This document shows, in pieces, positions 32,717-41,845 of a stretch of 64,000 nt of DNA. The notes beneath the pieces are model-generated. The model saw only the letters and a list, made by a program, of their open reading frames with translations. It was not told where the DNA came from and ran no database searches. The position numbers and the translations under genes are program-made. Source of the DNA: an uncultured Chryseobacterium sp. (GTDB lineage Bacteria; Bacteroidota; Bacteroidia; Flavobacteriales; Weeksellaceae); the NCBI GenBank assembly GCA_913778505.1, contig CAJYWD010000010.1:1-64000 (forward strand). The letters run 5' to 3'. Numbering within the stretch: the stretch's first letter is position 1; each line of letters starts with the position of its first letter.

Positions 32717-33148
32717 ATGGAAGAGGCAAAAAAAAAAGAGATCCTGGAAAGACTGAATGCAGCCAGAAAAAATACATTGGGAGAAACGCTGGATATTGTT
32801 TACACGGATGTTTCCGACGATTTCCTATCGGCTACTATGCCTGTAACTCCTAAAGTTCATCAGCCTTATGGCATTCTGCACGGCGGCGCAAGCTGTGTGT
32901 TGGCCGAAACGCTGGGTTCCTGTCTTTCATTGATTAATGTGGATACGACCAAAGTGGTTCCGGTGGGCACCAATATCAATAGCAACCACTTGAGAGCGAA
33001 GCGCAATGGCATTGTAACAGGAACGGCAACCTTCATCAGAAAAGGAAACACCATGCATGTTTCACAAATCGAAATCCGCGATGAGAAAGGAAACCTACTC
33101 AATCATACAACCATGACGAACAATATTGTTCCCGTTGGTAAAGTGTAA
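32717..33148 (+). CDS. Hotdog-fold thioesterase (PaaI/MenI-like)
   Basis: A 143-residue hotdog thioesterase with the catalytic region 'YGILHGGASCVLAETLGS' (Glu in the HGG..E pattern) and the 'VGTNINSNHLRAKRNGIVTGTA' strand. It lies 13 bp before an isochorismate synthase, so the likely substrate is 1,4-dihydroxy-2-naphthoyl-CoA in menaquinone synthesis. That assignment rests on the neighbour, not on a motif unique to MenI. It is 20 bp after the acyltransferase. Confidence 0.85.
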   Translation: MEEAKKKEILERLNAARKNTLGETLDIVYTDVSDDFLSATMPVTPKVHQPYGILHGGASCVLAETLGSCLSLINVDTTKVVPVGTNINSNHLRAKRNGIVTGTATFIRKGNTMHVSQIEIRDEKGNLLNHTTMTNNIVPVGKV

Positions 33149-33161
33149 AAACTTCCTGTAG

Positions 33162-34139
33162 ATGCTCATTTTCAGATTACCGGATTCAGATATTTTTTAT
33201 ACATTAGAACCGTCACAAGATAAACCGGTTTCATTTGTCAGTTTTGATAGCCGAACCATTCTGGACTTCACGGGAAGTCTAAAAGAAATCTCCAGAGCTG
33301 CCATCACAGATCTGAAAATTTCTCCTAAAAGCAAAAGTCAGCAGATCGAAACTGCTAAAGAAACCCAGGAATCGTACGCCGCCAAAATCACTCAAGCTCA
33401 GGATTTCATTGTTAAGAATGACCTGAAAAAACTGGTGCTTTCCCGTAGAAAACTCCTGATGTATCTGGACATTGACGCAGAGAAAAAACTATCTCTCGCC
33501 AAAAGTTTCCTTAAATTCTGCGACAGCTACCCTTCTGCGTTTTGCTACATCTTCGAAAAGAACGGCGAAATCTGGATGGGCGGATTTTCCGAAGTGTTGG
33601 GGAAATTTAACAAAAAAAACAATGCTTTCGAGACGATGAGCCTGGCAGGAACGCTACCTCTGGACGAAGACTGGAGTGATAAGGAAATTGAGGAGCAGAA
33701 AGCGGTCACTGATTATATTCACTCTATTTTAAAAAGGTTTTCGTCCCACTTGAACATTTCCTCTACAAAGGATATGATTTCCGGCAACATCAAACATCTT
33801 AAGACCGACTTTTCAGCAGAAATCAGCCCGGAAAGTCTCGATAAAATTATTGCCGAACTCCATCCTACGCCAGCTGTTTGCGGTTTTCCTAAGGAACTTT
33901 GCATGCAGGGCATCAGAGGGATAGAACATTTCAACCGGGAGTTTTATGCCGGTTATATCAAGGTAGAAACCCAGGATTTCATTTATTATTTTGTTAATCT
34001 GCGTTGTGCCAGCTTTTTCAAGAATTACGCCTTTCTCTTCGTTGGAGGCGGCATCACACTTAAGAGTTATGCTGACAAAGAATGGCAGGAAACAGAACTG
34101 AAATCTAAGGCCGTGCAAAACAATCTGGTTTTTGAATAA
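33162..34139 (+). CDS. menF: Isochorismate synthase (chorismate-binding family)
   Basis: A 325-residue chorismate-utilising enzyme, shorter than E. coli MenF because the N-terminal domain is reduced. The C-terminal signature is clear: 'KLVLSRRK', 'GEIWMGGFSEVLGKF', 'AGTLPLDEDWSDKEIEEQKAVTDYI', 'HPTPAVCGFPKE' and 'FYAGYIKVE'. It probably supplies isochorismate for menaquinone; a siderophore role is less likely as no such genes are near. It ends at a bidirectional terminator. Confidence 0.88.
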   Translation: MLIFRLPDSDIFYTLEPSQDKPVSFVSFDSRTILDFTGSLKEISRAAITDLKISPKSKSQQIETAKETQESYAAKITQAQDFIVKNDLKKLVLSRRKLLMYLDIDAEKKLSLAKSFLKFCDSYPSAFCYIFEKNGEIWMGGFSEVLGKFNKKNNAFETMSLAGTLPLDEDWSDKEIEEQKAVTDYIHSILKRFSSHLNISSTKDMISGNIKHLKTDFSAEISPESLDKIIAELHPTPAVCGFPKELCMQGIRGIEHFNREFYAGYIKVETQDFIYYFVNLRCASFFKNYAFLFVGGGITLKSYADKEWQETELKSKAVQNNLVFE

Positions 34140-34149
34140 CAATTAAAAA

Positions 34150-34178
34150 AAAAGATGACTACTCTGAGTCATCTTTTG
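34150..34178. terminator. Bidirectional terminator after menF
   Basis: AAAAGATGACT pairs with AGTCATCTTTT around ACTCTG, with A-run on one side and T-run on the other. It serves both the plus-strand men genes and the minus-strand lipoprotein gene. Confidence 0.85.
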
Positions 34179-34181
34179 TTC

Positions 34182-34763
34182 TTAAAATCCCACCTGAATT
34201 TTGAAAGAGGAAGAAATGTTGATCCTCATCTGAGAAACACGGCTGGAGGTACCTTTCACCCGCATATAAATCGCAGCATCAGTAGACTTAAGATAGCTCA
34301 TCAACTCTGCGTCGGGGTCCGTAGTGACCGGCGTAAAATTGAGAGCATCTGCGCTGGTATTGTTGGTGACCGTGGCCACAAGTCTGTCTGCTTGATTCGG
34401 AGCCGTGATATAAAGTTCTGCATCGCTGATCGCTGCAAATGTGACTTGCGGATCAGTGGATGAAACCCTTGCAATGCTAAAACTTGCCAATTTTGCTGAT
34501 TTAACATTATCGACAGACATGTTGCTAAAGCGTTTTTTGATTTCTGCGTCCAGGTTTAGTCCCAGCGGAATATTGGGTGATTTCAGATATTCTGTGCTCA
34601 CCACCACCGGAATGTCTATGTTATTGAGATTAACAGGAATCGAAAACGGGACAGGAATCGAAATATTGTCAATGATATCCTCTACCTTGCTGCAGCTGTT
34701 AAGCGTAAAAGATCCTGCAACGATCGTAGCGGCTAAAATGCTGCTGGTCAATAATTTTTTCAT
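34182..34763 (-). CDS. Hypothetical lipoprotein
   Basis: A 193-residue predicted lipoprotein. Signal peptide 'MKKLLTSSILAATIVAGSFTL' is followed by lipobox 'LNSC' (Cys24). The mature part is low in cysteine and rich in Ser, Thr, Val and Ile, with 'SIPVPFSIPVNLNNIDIPVVV', which suggests a beta-sandwich. No family is recognised. It stands between a bidirectional terminator and the MFS transporter, in the same direction. Confidence 0.7.
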   Translation of the reverse strand: MKKLLTSSILAATIVAGSFTLNSCSKVEDIIDNISIPVPFSIPVNLNNIDIPVVVSTEYLKSPNIPLGLNLDAEIKKRFSNMSVDNVKSAKLASFSIARVSSTDPQVTFAAISDAELYITAPNQADRLVATVTNNTSADALNFTPVTTDPDAELMSYLKSTDAAIYMRVKGTSSRVSQMRINISSSFKIQVGF

Positions 34764-34801
34764 AACTTTTTTCAGATTTACAGATAATTATATGCCAAAC
34801 G

Positions 34802-36124
34802 TTAATGTGTGATATGCTTGATATCCGCCACAGAATGCTTGTGCTTAAAGAATAACGCAAAAAGCACTGCAATTATTAGCGCATAAGCTGCAAAATAAAA
34901 CCAAACATCTGACCATACTTTCTCACCATTCTCGGCCGTAAAGTAAGTACTGATGAGCCATCCACTGACCGAACTCCCTAGAATAGCGCCAAAACCATTG
35001 GTCATCATCATAAAAACACCTTGAGCAGAAGAGCGGATCTTACTGTCTGTAGTAGTCTCCACGAAAAGAGAACCTGATATGTTGAAGAAATCGAATGCCA
35101 TTCCATAGATAATATTGGAGAGGATAATGAGAATGAGCCCAAAACCTTCCGGCGCACCAAAGGAAAAGAATCCGAATCTTAATACCCAGGCAAACATACT
35201 GATGAGCATCACTTTTTTGATCCCGAACTTGTGTAGGAAAAAAGGAATTGCCAGAATAAATAGCGTTTCGGAAATCTGAGAAATCGAAATGATGATGGTA
35301 GAATACTGCACAACAGCAGAATTCTTGTAAGCTTCCACATTACCAAAATCCTTGAGAAAGGTGTCGCCATACATATTCGTCAATTGTAATGCAGCACCCA
35401 GAAACATTGAAAAAACGAAAAACATCGCCATCTTTTTTTGGCCAAATAACTTAAAAGCGTCCAATCCCAATTTCTGGTACATCGTAGCGTCTTTGCTAAT
35501 AAGTCTTGGCGGTGGACATTTCGGGAGCATAAAAGCATATATCCCGAGAGCAAAGGCGACAATTCCTGCAAAATAAAATTGATTGGCATTCAGCGAATTA
35601 CTAAAAAGATCTGCAATCCGCAATCCAACTTCTTTTCCGAAAACAGAGAATGACTGTTCGTCACTAAAGATATTAGTCACCCACATGGCCACAATAAATC
35701 CGATAGTTCCCCAAACTCTGATGGGCGGAAAAACTTTTACCACATCATAATCACTATCTTTCAGCAATTTGTAGGAAATTGAATTGGAAAGAGACAACGT
35801 AGGCATATAGAAACACATCCCTACCAGTAGTATCCAGAAAAATGTGGTAGGATCATTGGTTTTTGCGAGAAGGAAAAGTGTTACACCGTATAAAATATGA
35901 AGCGTACCGTATAGTTTCTCCGCATTGATCCACTTATCCGCAATAATTCCCATTAAAGCAGGCATAAAAATGGATGCGATGCCTAAGGTAGAAAATACGG
36001 CTCCGAATTCTGCACCGCTCCATTGTTTATAGGCAAAACCGTAGGTTCCCAGCGTGGTGAGCCATGCGCCCCAAACGAAAAACTGCAGAAAACTGAGTAT
36101 CGTTAATCGTAATTTTAGATTCAT
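34802..36124 (-). CDS. MFS nucleoside:H+ symporter-family transporter
   Basis: A 440-residue, twelve-helix transporter of the NupG/XapB nucleoside symporter family within the major facilitator superfamily. It begins 'LRLTILSFLQFFVWGAWLTTLGTY' and has 'FPPIRVWGTIGFIVAMW' and 'RSSAQGVFMMMTNGFGAILGS', as in flavobacterial nucleoside permeases. The substrate could be a nucleoside or another sugar-like compound. It follows the bifunctional nuclease gene by 23 bp on the minus strand, and possible co-transcription would link nucleic acid breakdown and nucleoside uptake. Confidence 0.85.
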   Translation of the reverse strand: MNLKLRLTILSFLQFFVWGAWLTTLGTYGFAYKQWSGAEFGAVFSTLGIASIFMPALMGIIADKWINAEKLYGTLHILYGVTLFLLAKTNDPTTFFWILLVGMCFYMPTLSLSNSISYKLLKDSDYDVVKVFPPIRVWGTIGFIVAMWVTNIFSDEQSFSVFGKEVGLRIADLFSNSLNANQFYFAGIVAFALGIYAFMLPKCPPPRLISKDATMYQKLGLDAFKLFGQKKMAMFFVFSMFLGAALQLTNMYGDTFLKDFGNVEAYKNSAVVQYSTIIISISQISETLFILAIPFFLHKFGIKKVMLISMFAWVLRFGFFSFGAPEGFGLILIILSNIIYGMAFDFFNISGSLFVETTTDSKIRSSAQGVFMMMTNGFGAILGSSVSGWLISTYFTAENGEKVWSDVWFYFAAYALIIAVLFALFFKHKHSVADIKHITH

Positions 36125-36147
36125 TAGTTTAATATGATAAGTCTTTT

Positions 36148-36756
36148 TTATTCGATTTTTTTATTCCTGCGCTTGATCTCCTCCTGAATTTTCAGCGCGG
36201 CATCAAAATCTTCATCGCGCACTGCATCCGAAAGAATAGCGTTCAGTTCGTCCAGGGATAATCCGGAAAGATCATTAACATCCGAGACTTCCAGCGCTTC
36301 ACCGCTGTCTGCTCTGTCCATCTTCGGGTTTTCTTCCAGCTCCAGAAGGATACCGGCTTCATTGAGAACTTCTGATGTGGTAAAAATAGGGGCGTCAAAA
36401 CGGACAGCCATGGCTACAGCGTCGGAAGTTCTGGCATCCAGGATCAATTCTTCATCAGAAAGCGGATTTCTGAAATTGATATTGGAAAAGAAAACGCCAT
36501 CCTTGATCTGATAGATGATGACAGACTCCATCTTGAAGCCTGTATTTTTCACGAATTGCGCAAAAAGGTCATGGGTAAGTGGTCTTGGCGGATTGATATC
36601 CTTTTCCAATCCCAATGAAATGGACTGTGCTTCAAAATTACCAATGACAACCGGCAGTTTGACCGATGTCTCTTCATGTTCCAACAGCAGCGCATAAGCT
36701 CCGGATTGCGTCTGGCTGTAGGAGATTCCTCTGATGATTAACTTCTTATAATCCAT
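36148..36756 (-). CDS. Bifunctional nuclease family (DUF151) protein with UVR motif
   Basis: A 202-residue protein. The DUF151 domain spans about 1-130: 'LLLEHEETSVKLPVVIGNFEAQSI', 'PRPLTHDLF' and 'LDARTSDAVAMAVRF', which match the bifunctional RNase/DNase family. The C-terminus has a UvrB/UvrC-like motif 'AVRDEDFDAALKIQEEIKRR'. Nuclease activity is established only for some family members. It is the first gene of a minus-strand pair with the nucleoside-type transporter. Confidence 0.88.
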   Translation of the reverse strand: MDYKKLIIRGISYSQTQSGAYALLLEHEETSVKLPVVIGNFEAQSISLGLEKDINPPRPLTHDLFAQFVKNTGFKMESVIIYQIKDGVFFSNINFRNPLSDEELILDARTSDAVAMAVRFDAPIFTTSEVLNEAGILLELEENPKMDRADSGEALEVSDVNDLSGLSLDELNAILSDAVRDEDFDAALKIQEEIKRRNKKIE

Positions 36757-36998
36757 TTAGCAAATATAAAATATTTTGTTAATTTTTATTAAGCATTTAC
36801 GGATTTTTGCTTTTTTGAAATCATAAAATCGTTATATTAAAACACAATCAAAAGCTTTCTGATGTAACACCTTGATGCTCAAAGCAACAAAATGATTCAT
36901 TAGCTTACTGTAACCTGTTGCGCAAGGGCCTTAATTCTACTGATTTTGACACGAATTTAGTAGAAATAATGTGTTTACAGATTCATATTGTAACACAA

Positions 36999-37025
36999 AA
37001 AGCCTGAATACACGATCCAGGCTTT
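36999..37025 (-). terminator. Terminator after etfA
   Basis: On the minus strand AAAGCCTG (37025-37018) pairs with CAGGCTTT (37006-36999), followed by TTG. The 289-bp gap above (36757-37045) shows nothing else recognisable. Confidence 0.75.
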
Positions 37026-37045
37026 CATATTAATAAAAAATCAGG

Positions 37046-37993
37046 CTAAGATTTTAAGGTTTTGATTTTTTCGGTCAATGCCGGAATAATCTGGAAGGCG
37101 TCGCCCACCACACCATAATCTGCAGATTTGAAGAAAGGTGCTTCCGCATCGTTATTGATCACAACAATAGTTTTAGAACTGTTGACACCTGCCAAATGCT
37201 GAATCGCTCCGGAAATCCCGACTGCAATGTAAAGATTGGGAGAAATCGCTTTTCCGGTTTGTCCCACATGCTCGGTGTGAGGTCTCCAACCGATATCGGA
37301 AACCGGCTTTGAACAGGCAGTTGCTGCGCCAAGAACATTGGCAAGATCTTCAATCATTCCCCAGTTTTCAGGGCCTTTCATTCCTCGTCCGGCAGAAACT
37401 ACGATTTCCGCTTCTTTAAGGTCTAGTTTTCCCGAAGATTGTTCGTGATTGATCACTTTTGTATCCTCATTAGCGATGCTTAATTCCTTTACTTCTTCCG
37501 AACCTGAAGCCGCATTTTCCTTAACTCCGAAAACGTTTTGGGAAACCGTTACGATCACACCAGCTGCATCAGCTTTGGCATGCATAAAACCTTTTCCAGA
37601 AAATGCTCTTCTTTTGACCTGAAAAGGCGATGTGCTTTCCGGAACATCTACAGCATTGGTAATCAATGAATAATTTTTCTGAATCGCCAACATTGGCGCT
37701 ACAGAAGACGCATCTGTGGTGTGAGGGAAAACGATGATGTTTCCATCGGCAATCTGATTCACTGCTTCTGCATAAGCCTTTGCACTGAAGTTTTTAAGAC
37801 CGGCGTCTTTAACGTTAACTACTTTATCTGCTCCATATTTATAAAGCAAATCCGAAGAATCCGTAGGATTAATGGAAATTGCAGTCACTGAGTCTCCAGT
37901 TTTTCCCGCAATAGCTTTTGCGTAAGAAACCGCTTCAAATGCTGCTTTTTTGTAAACTCCGTTTATATTTTCTGCGTATACGAATACTGCCAT
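37046..37993 (-). CDS. etfA: Electron transfer flavoprotein subunit alpha
   Basis: The FAD-binding subunit of ETF, which carries electrons from acyl-CoA dehydrogenases to ETF:quinone oxidoreductase in the cytoplasm. The 315-residue protein has the C-terminal FAD motif in pieces: 'VVSAGRGMKGPENWGMIEDL', 'GATACSKPVSDIGW', 'EHVGQTGKAISPNLYIAVGISGAIQHLAG' and 'INNDAEAPFFKSADYGVVGD'. etfB is 129 bp upstream on the same strand. The gap contains a long inverted repeat. Confidence 0.95.
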   Translation of the reverse strand: MAVFVYAENINGVYKKAAFEAVSYAKAIAGKTGDSVTAISINPTDSSDLLYKYGADKVVNVKDAGLKNFSAKAYAEAVNQIADGNIIVFPHTTDASSVAPMLAIQKNYSLITNAVDVPESTSPFQVKRRAFSGKGFMHAKADAAGVIVTVSQNVFGVKENAASGSEEVKELSIANEDTKVINHEQSSGKLDLKEAEIVVSAGRGMKGPENWGMIEDLANVLGAATACSKPVSDIGWRPHTEHVGQTGKAISPNLYIAVGISGAIQHLAGVNSSKTIVVINNDAEAPFFKSADYGVVGDAFQIIPALTEKIKTLKS

Positions 37994-38018
37994 AATTTTT
38001 AATTTTTTCTAGATTAAA

Positions 38019-38109
38019 AGATAATAGACGGATAGATGATAGACTTTGATAAACTCGATTGAGATTTTTTTCCTTGAATCTCTTTCTATTATCTCTCCGT
38101 CTATTATCT
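38019..38109. repeat. Inverted repeat between etfB and etfA
   Basis: AGATAATAGACGGA (38019-38032) is exactly complementary to TCCGTCTATTATCT (38096-38109), and further copies of the GATAATAGA / TCTATTATC words surround it. It would form a long-loop hairpin in the etf transcript. Confidence 0.75.
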
Positions 38110-38122
38110 CCCTGTCTGTAAT

Positions 38123-38869
38123 TTATATCACTTTCGCTTCTTCGTGAAGTAATCTTACCAATTCGTCCAGATTATCCGCAGACACCATCTTTACAGAGGC
38201 TCTTGGCGCAACACTATCAAAAGAAACAGCCTCAACCTTGACCTCAGAATTGGAAGGTTCTACTACCTGAAGAGGTTTTGTTCTTGCGGACATAATGCCT
38301 CTCATATTCGGGATGATCAGATCTTTTTCGTCAACAAGACCTTTTTGTCCCGCAACAACTGCCGGCAACTTCACGGAAATGGTTTCTTTTCCACCTTCGA
38401 TTTCTCGTACAGCTGTAGCTTCTGAACCATTAACATCCAAACCAACCGCTGCATTCACGAAAGCGTAGTTTAACAATTGAGCAACCATTCCCGGAACCGC
38501 ACCACCATTGTAATCAATGGATTCTTTACCCGTAAGTACCAGATCGTACGCTCCATCCTGAGCAATTCTTGCGATTTCCTTGGCGACAGAAAAACTGTCT
38601 TTCGCTTCGGTATTCACTCTCACCGCATCATTCGCTCCGATGGCCAGCGCCTTTCTGATAACCGCTTCGGTTCCTGCGTCGCCCACGTTCACAACTGTTA
38701 CCGTTGCGCCCTGGGATTCCTGTAATTTTATAGCTTTTGTTAAAGCAAACTCATCCAATGGATTAATCACCCACTGGATTCCATTTTTGTCAAAAGCAGA
38801 TTTATCTGCTGTGAAATTAATTTTACTCGTAGTATCCGGAACACTACTGATACAAACTAATATTTTCAT
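38123..38869 (-). CDS. etfB: Electron transfer flavoprotein subunit beta
   Basis: The AMP-binding partner of EtfA. A 248-residue protein: 'MKILVCISSVPDTTSKI', 'GIQWVINPLDEFALTKAIKL', 'GTEAVIRKALAIGANDAVRV' and 'DLVLTGKESIDYNGGAVPGMVAQLL', with the beta signature 'PAVVAGQKGLVDEKDLIIPNMRGIMSAR'. It is the first gene of the etfBA pair on the minus strand. Confidence 0.95.
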   Translation of the reverse strand: MKILVCISSVPDTTSKINFTADKSAFDKNGIQWVINPLDEFALTKAIKLQESQGATVTVVNVGDAGTEAVIRKALAIGANDAVRVNTEAKDSFSVAKEIARIAQDGAYDLVLTGKESIDYNGGAVPGMVAQLLNYAFVNAAVGLDVNGSEATAVREIEGGKETISVKLPAVVAGQKGLVDEKDLIIPNMRGIMSARTKPLQVVEPSNSEVKVEAVSFDSVAPRASVKMVSADNLDELVRLLHEEAKVI

Positions 38870-39129
38870 AAGTCAGTATTTATAATTTTTAATTTTTACG
38901 AATTGAATAAAATCAGCCGCTGGGCAAACTTGCCACTCACTTTTGGCTAATTTAAATAAAAAATGCTATGCATGCATAATTTATTGTTATTTCATAAATA
39001 ATATTGTGAAGCTCTTTATTCATCGGCGTTAGAAAAAAATTTTATCAAAATAGTCCGTCAAAATATGCGTCAATTGACTTTTATCATATCCAAATTTTGT
39101 GCGCCGCTCAGCAAATTTTTCTGTCGGTT

Positions 39130-39831
39130 CTATTTCTTAACCTGACTTGGTCTGATTTCGATTTTGCTTGGCAGCATTCTCGGATTCATATTCAGCATAT
39201 CCAGAATGAGATGTCCGATATCTTCCGGCTGAATTTTCCAGTCGTCCTTATCCGACGGAACATTGCCATTAAAATATGTGGCGACGGATCCCGGCATTAT
39301 TGTAGAAGCCTTGATATTGTATTTTCTGAGGTCAATCATCGCAGCCTGTGTAAAGCCTACTACGCCAAATTTAGAAGCGTTATAACCCGCTCCATTTTCG
39401 AAGAAATTAGTTCCAGCTAGACTTGCAATTGTGATATAATAGCCTTCCGATTTCTTAAGTTCTTCGACAGAAGCTTTCAAGGTGTAAAAACAGCCTGTCA
39501 GGTTGGTTTCTATCATCGCATTCCAGTCCTCAACGCTCAGTTCATCCACAGAACCGAAAATTCCCAGACCTGCATTGGCAATGATCACATCAACCTTCCC
39601 GAAATGAGCCGCAACGTGTTCAACAGCCTTTTGCTCGTCTTCAAACTTCCGCACATCAGAACTGACTCCGAAAACCTCATTGGAATTTTTGCGAAGCTCC
39701 GATACAGCCTTATCCACATCTTCCTGTTTCCTCCCACTGATGGCAACTCTATGACCATTTTTCAGCAAGACTTCTGCAATACCGAAACCGATTCCTTTGG
39801 TTCCGCCGGTGATATATACGACTTTTGACAT
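39130..39831 (-). CDS. Short-chain dehydrogenase/reductase
   Basis: A 233-residue SDR of the classical type. The NAD(P) site is 'YITGGTKGIGFGIAE' (TGxxxGIG), with the structural 'NAGLG' and the catalytic Ser-Tyr-Lys, in which Tyr and Lys sit in 'YNASKFGVVGF'. It is often named 3-oxoacyl-ACP reductase, but the substrate cannot be read from the sequence. An M20 dipeptidase gene lies upstream on the same strand, separated by a terminator. Confidence 0.9.
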   Translation of the reverse strand: MSKVVYITGGTKGIGFGIAEVLLKNGHRVAISGRKQEDVDKAVSELRKNSNEVFGVSSDVRKFEDEQKAVEHVAAHFGKVDVIIANAGLGIFGSVDELSVEDWNAMIETNLTGCFYTLKASVEELKKSEGYYITIASLAGTNFFENGAGYNASKFGVVGFTQAAMIDLRKYNIKASTIMPGSVATYFNGNVPSDKDDWKIQPEDIGHLILDMLNMNPRMLPSKIEIRPSQVKK

Positions 39832-39878
39832 ATTTTTATTTTTAATTTTGATTATAATTCTCTAACAGGTTTAGTAAA

Positions 39879-39901
39879 AAAGACAGCATTACACTGTCTT
39901 T
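39879..39901 (-). terminator. Terminator after the M20 peptidase gene
   Basis: AAAGACAG (39879-39886) pairs with CTGTCTTT (39894-39901). On the minus strand a run of T follows the stem, six in all. Confidence 0.8.
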
Positions 39902-39906
39902 AATTT

Positions 39907-41289
39907 TTAATATTGAGCATAGAACTCAAAGAAATAAGGAATGCTTTCAATTCCTTTATAATAATTGTACAATCCGTAATGCTCATTAGGTGAATGGATG
40001 GCGTCTGTGTCTAATCCGAATCCCATCAACACAGATTTAGCGCCTAAGACTTTCTCGAACAGTGAAGTGATAGGAATACTTCCGCCGCTGCGGTACGGCA
40101 AGACTTCTTTTCCAAACGCTTTTTCCATCGCTTTTTTCGCAGCCAGAAATTCCTTCGTATCACTTTCCAGAACGTAAGGCATTCCGCCGTGGTGCGGCGT
40201 GACTTTCACCTTCACACTTTTCGGTGCAATTTTCTCAAAATATTTTGTGAACTTTTCTGTGATTTCTTCCGGTGTTTGATTTGGGACGAGTCTCATTGAG
40301 ATTTTGGCAAAAGCTTTGGAAGCGATCACCGTTTTTGCCCCTTCGCCAGTGTAACCGCCCCAGATTCCGTTCACATCCAAAGTCGGACGGATAGATGCTC
40401 TTTCCAAAGTTGTGTAGCCTTCTTCGCCCTGAATATCGTTGAGCCCGATTGATTTTTTGTAAGCTTCCGGATCATCCTTCAGCTTATTCATTTCCTTCCT
40501 GTCTTCATCAGAAACGATGAGAACGTTGTCATAAAAGCCGTCTATAGTGATGTGACCATTGTCATCAATCAGGTCGCCAATCAATTTTGACAGGACATTG
40601 ATTGGATTCGGGACGGCGCCGCCATAAAGTCCGGAATGGAGATCCCTGTTTGGGCCTTCTACCTCGACTTCTACATAGCTCAATCCGCGCAAACCTGTTG
40701 TAACAGTTGGTTGCTCATTAGAATAAATATGTGTGTCGGAAATCAGGATCACGTCGCAGCTCAGTTTTTCTTTATGATCTTCCAGGAAATCTGCCAGACT
40801 TGCCGAACCTACTTCTTCTTCGCCTTCTATCAGAAATTTAATATTACAAGGCAGAGAATCGGTTTTCATCATCGCTTCGAAAGCTTTGACATGCATAAAG
40901 AATTGTCCTTTATCATCGGCAGATCCTCGGGCAAAAATCGCACCTTCCGGATGAAGTTCCGTAGTTTTAACAACGGGTTCAAAAGGATCGCTGGTCCAGA
41001 GTTCCAACGGATCAGCGGGTTGTACGTCGTAATGACCATACACCAGAACGGTGGGGAGATTAGCATCAATGATCTTTTCTCCGAAAACGATAGGATAACC
41101 TTTGGTTTCCAGAATTTCTACATTATCTGCGCCGGCGACCTGAAGATGCCTTGCTACCTCGCTGGCACATTTCAGCACTTCGGACTTGTAAGCAGGGTCT
41201 GCGCTAATGGACGCAATTCTCAGAATATCGAATAACTCGTCAAGAAAACGCTGTTTGTTTTCCTGGATGTATGTTTGGGTTGTGCTCAT
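39907..41289 (-). CDS. M20 family dipeptidase
   Basis: A 460-residue metallo-dipeptidase. Zinc ligands are visible in 'LVYGHYDVQP' (His and Asp), 'GSADDKGQFF' (Asp), 'IEGEEEVGSASL' (catalytic and ligand Glu), 'LISDTHIYS' (Asp) and a late His in 'DAIHSPNEHYGL'. I place the start at 41289 (MSTTQTY), because the longer frame to 41388 runs through the terminator of the upstream lipoprotein gene and adds 33 residues of no family character. Likely cytoplasmic and used for dipeptide breakdown. Confidence 0.88.
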   Translation of the reverse strand: MSTTQTYIQENKQRFLDELFDILRIASISADPAYKSEVLKCASEVARHLQVAGADNVEILETKGYPIVFGEKIIDANLPTVLVYGHYDVQPADPLELWTSDPFEPVVKTTELHPEGAIFARGSADDKGQFFMHVKAFEAMMKTDSLPCNIKFLIEGEEEVGSASLADFLEDHKEKLSCDVILISDTHIYSNEQPTVTTGLRGLSYVEVEVEGPNRDLHSGLYGGAVPNPINVLSKLIGDLIDDNGHITIDGFYDNVLIVSDEDRKEMNKLKDDPEAYKKSIGLNDIQGEEGYTTLERASIRPTLDVNGIWGGYTGEGAKTVIASKAFAKISMRLVPNQTPEEITEKFTKYFEKIAPKSVKVKVTPHHGGMPYVLESDTKEFLAAKKAMEKAFGKEVLPYRSGGSIPITSLFEKVLGAKSVLMGFGLDTDAIHSPNEHYGLYNYYKGIESIPYFFEFYAQY

Positions 41290-41364
41290 CTTATGGTTGA
41301 TAAATGATAAATTATTTTTTCTCTCCCGGCCGTCTCCAGAGGTGAGGACGTAAGGTTCGTAAAA

Positions 41365-41398
41365 ATAAAAAATGTCCTGCAAATGCAAGACATCTTTT
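41365..41398 (-). terminator. Terminator after the 84-residue lipoprotein gene
   Basis: On the minus strand GATGTCTTGC pairs with GCAGGACATT around ATTT, followed by six T. It falls inside the region that the longest M20 reading frame would translate, which argues for the later M20 start. Confidence 0.8.
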
Positions 41399-41424
41399 AT
41401 TATAATGTTTTTATAAAATTCTGA

Positions 41425-41679
41425 TTAATGCTCAGCCTGTTTTGGCGCTTCCAGCTCTGGCTTAGCAGCCGGCATTGCAGTTTTGGCGCTATCGGAAACG
41501 ACATGAGACACCACTTTTACTGAATCGTCAGCTGGCTTGTAAGTTCCGTGCGGCGCATTGGGGTCATCATATCTCACTACATCACCTTCTTTCTTAAGAC
41601 GGCCTTTGTTCCCGCCTGCAGGGATGTCACAAGACATTACCAATACAGCAGAAGCTAATAATATCAGAGTTTTTTTCAT
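41425..41679 (-). CDS. Small hypothetical lipoprotein
   Basis: An 84-residue protein with a signal 'MKKTLILLASAVLVMSC' and lipobox VMSC (Cys17). The mature part of 67 residues is charged, has 'KKEGDVVRYDDPNAPHGTYKP', and ends in a proline- and alanine-rich acidic tail, so it is probably unstructured at the end. No family is recognised. It has its own terminator and is followed by the M20 gene. Confidence 0.7.
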   Translation of the reverse strand: MKKTLILLASAVLVMSCDIPAGGNKGRLKKEGDVVRYDDPNAPHGTYKPADDSVKVVSHVVSDSAKTAMPAAKPELEAPKQAEH

Positions 41680-41845
41680 TTTTAAAAATTTGATGTGTCA
41701 AAAGTAATAAAATTGAGATTTTCTGCAAAATTATTTTTGTAGTAAAATGTACAATGTAGAAAGTAAGATGTATTCTCTCAAATTAATTCTCTTTGATTTT
41801 GTGACGAATCTTCAATCCAATGACTGATGTTCCAACTTTGCGAAG

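Noticed and set aside
41290..41388. Longer N-terminus for the M20 peptidase
   Set aside because: It crosses the terminator of the upstream lipoprotein gene and lacks family character; the start at 41289 fits the family.
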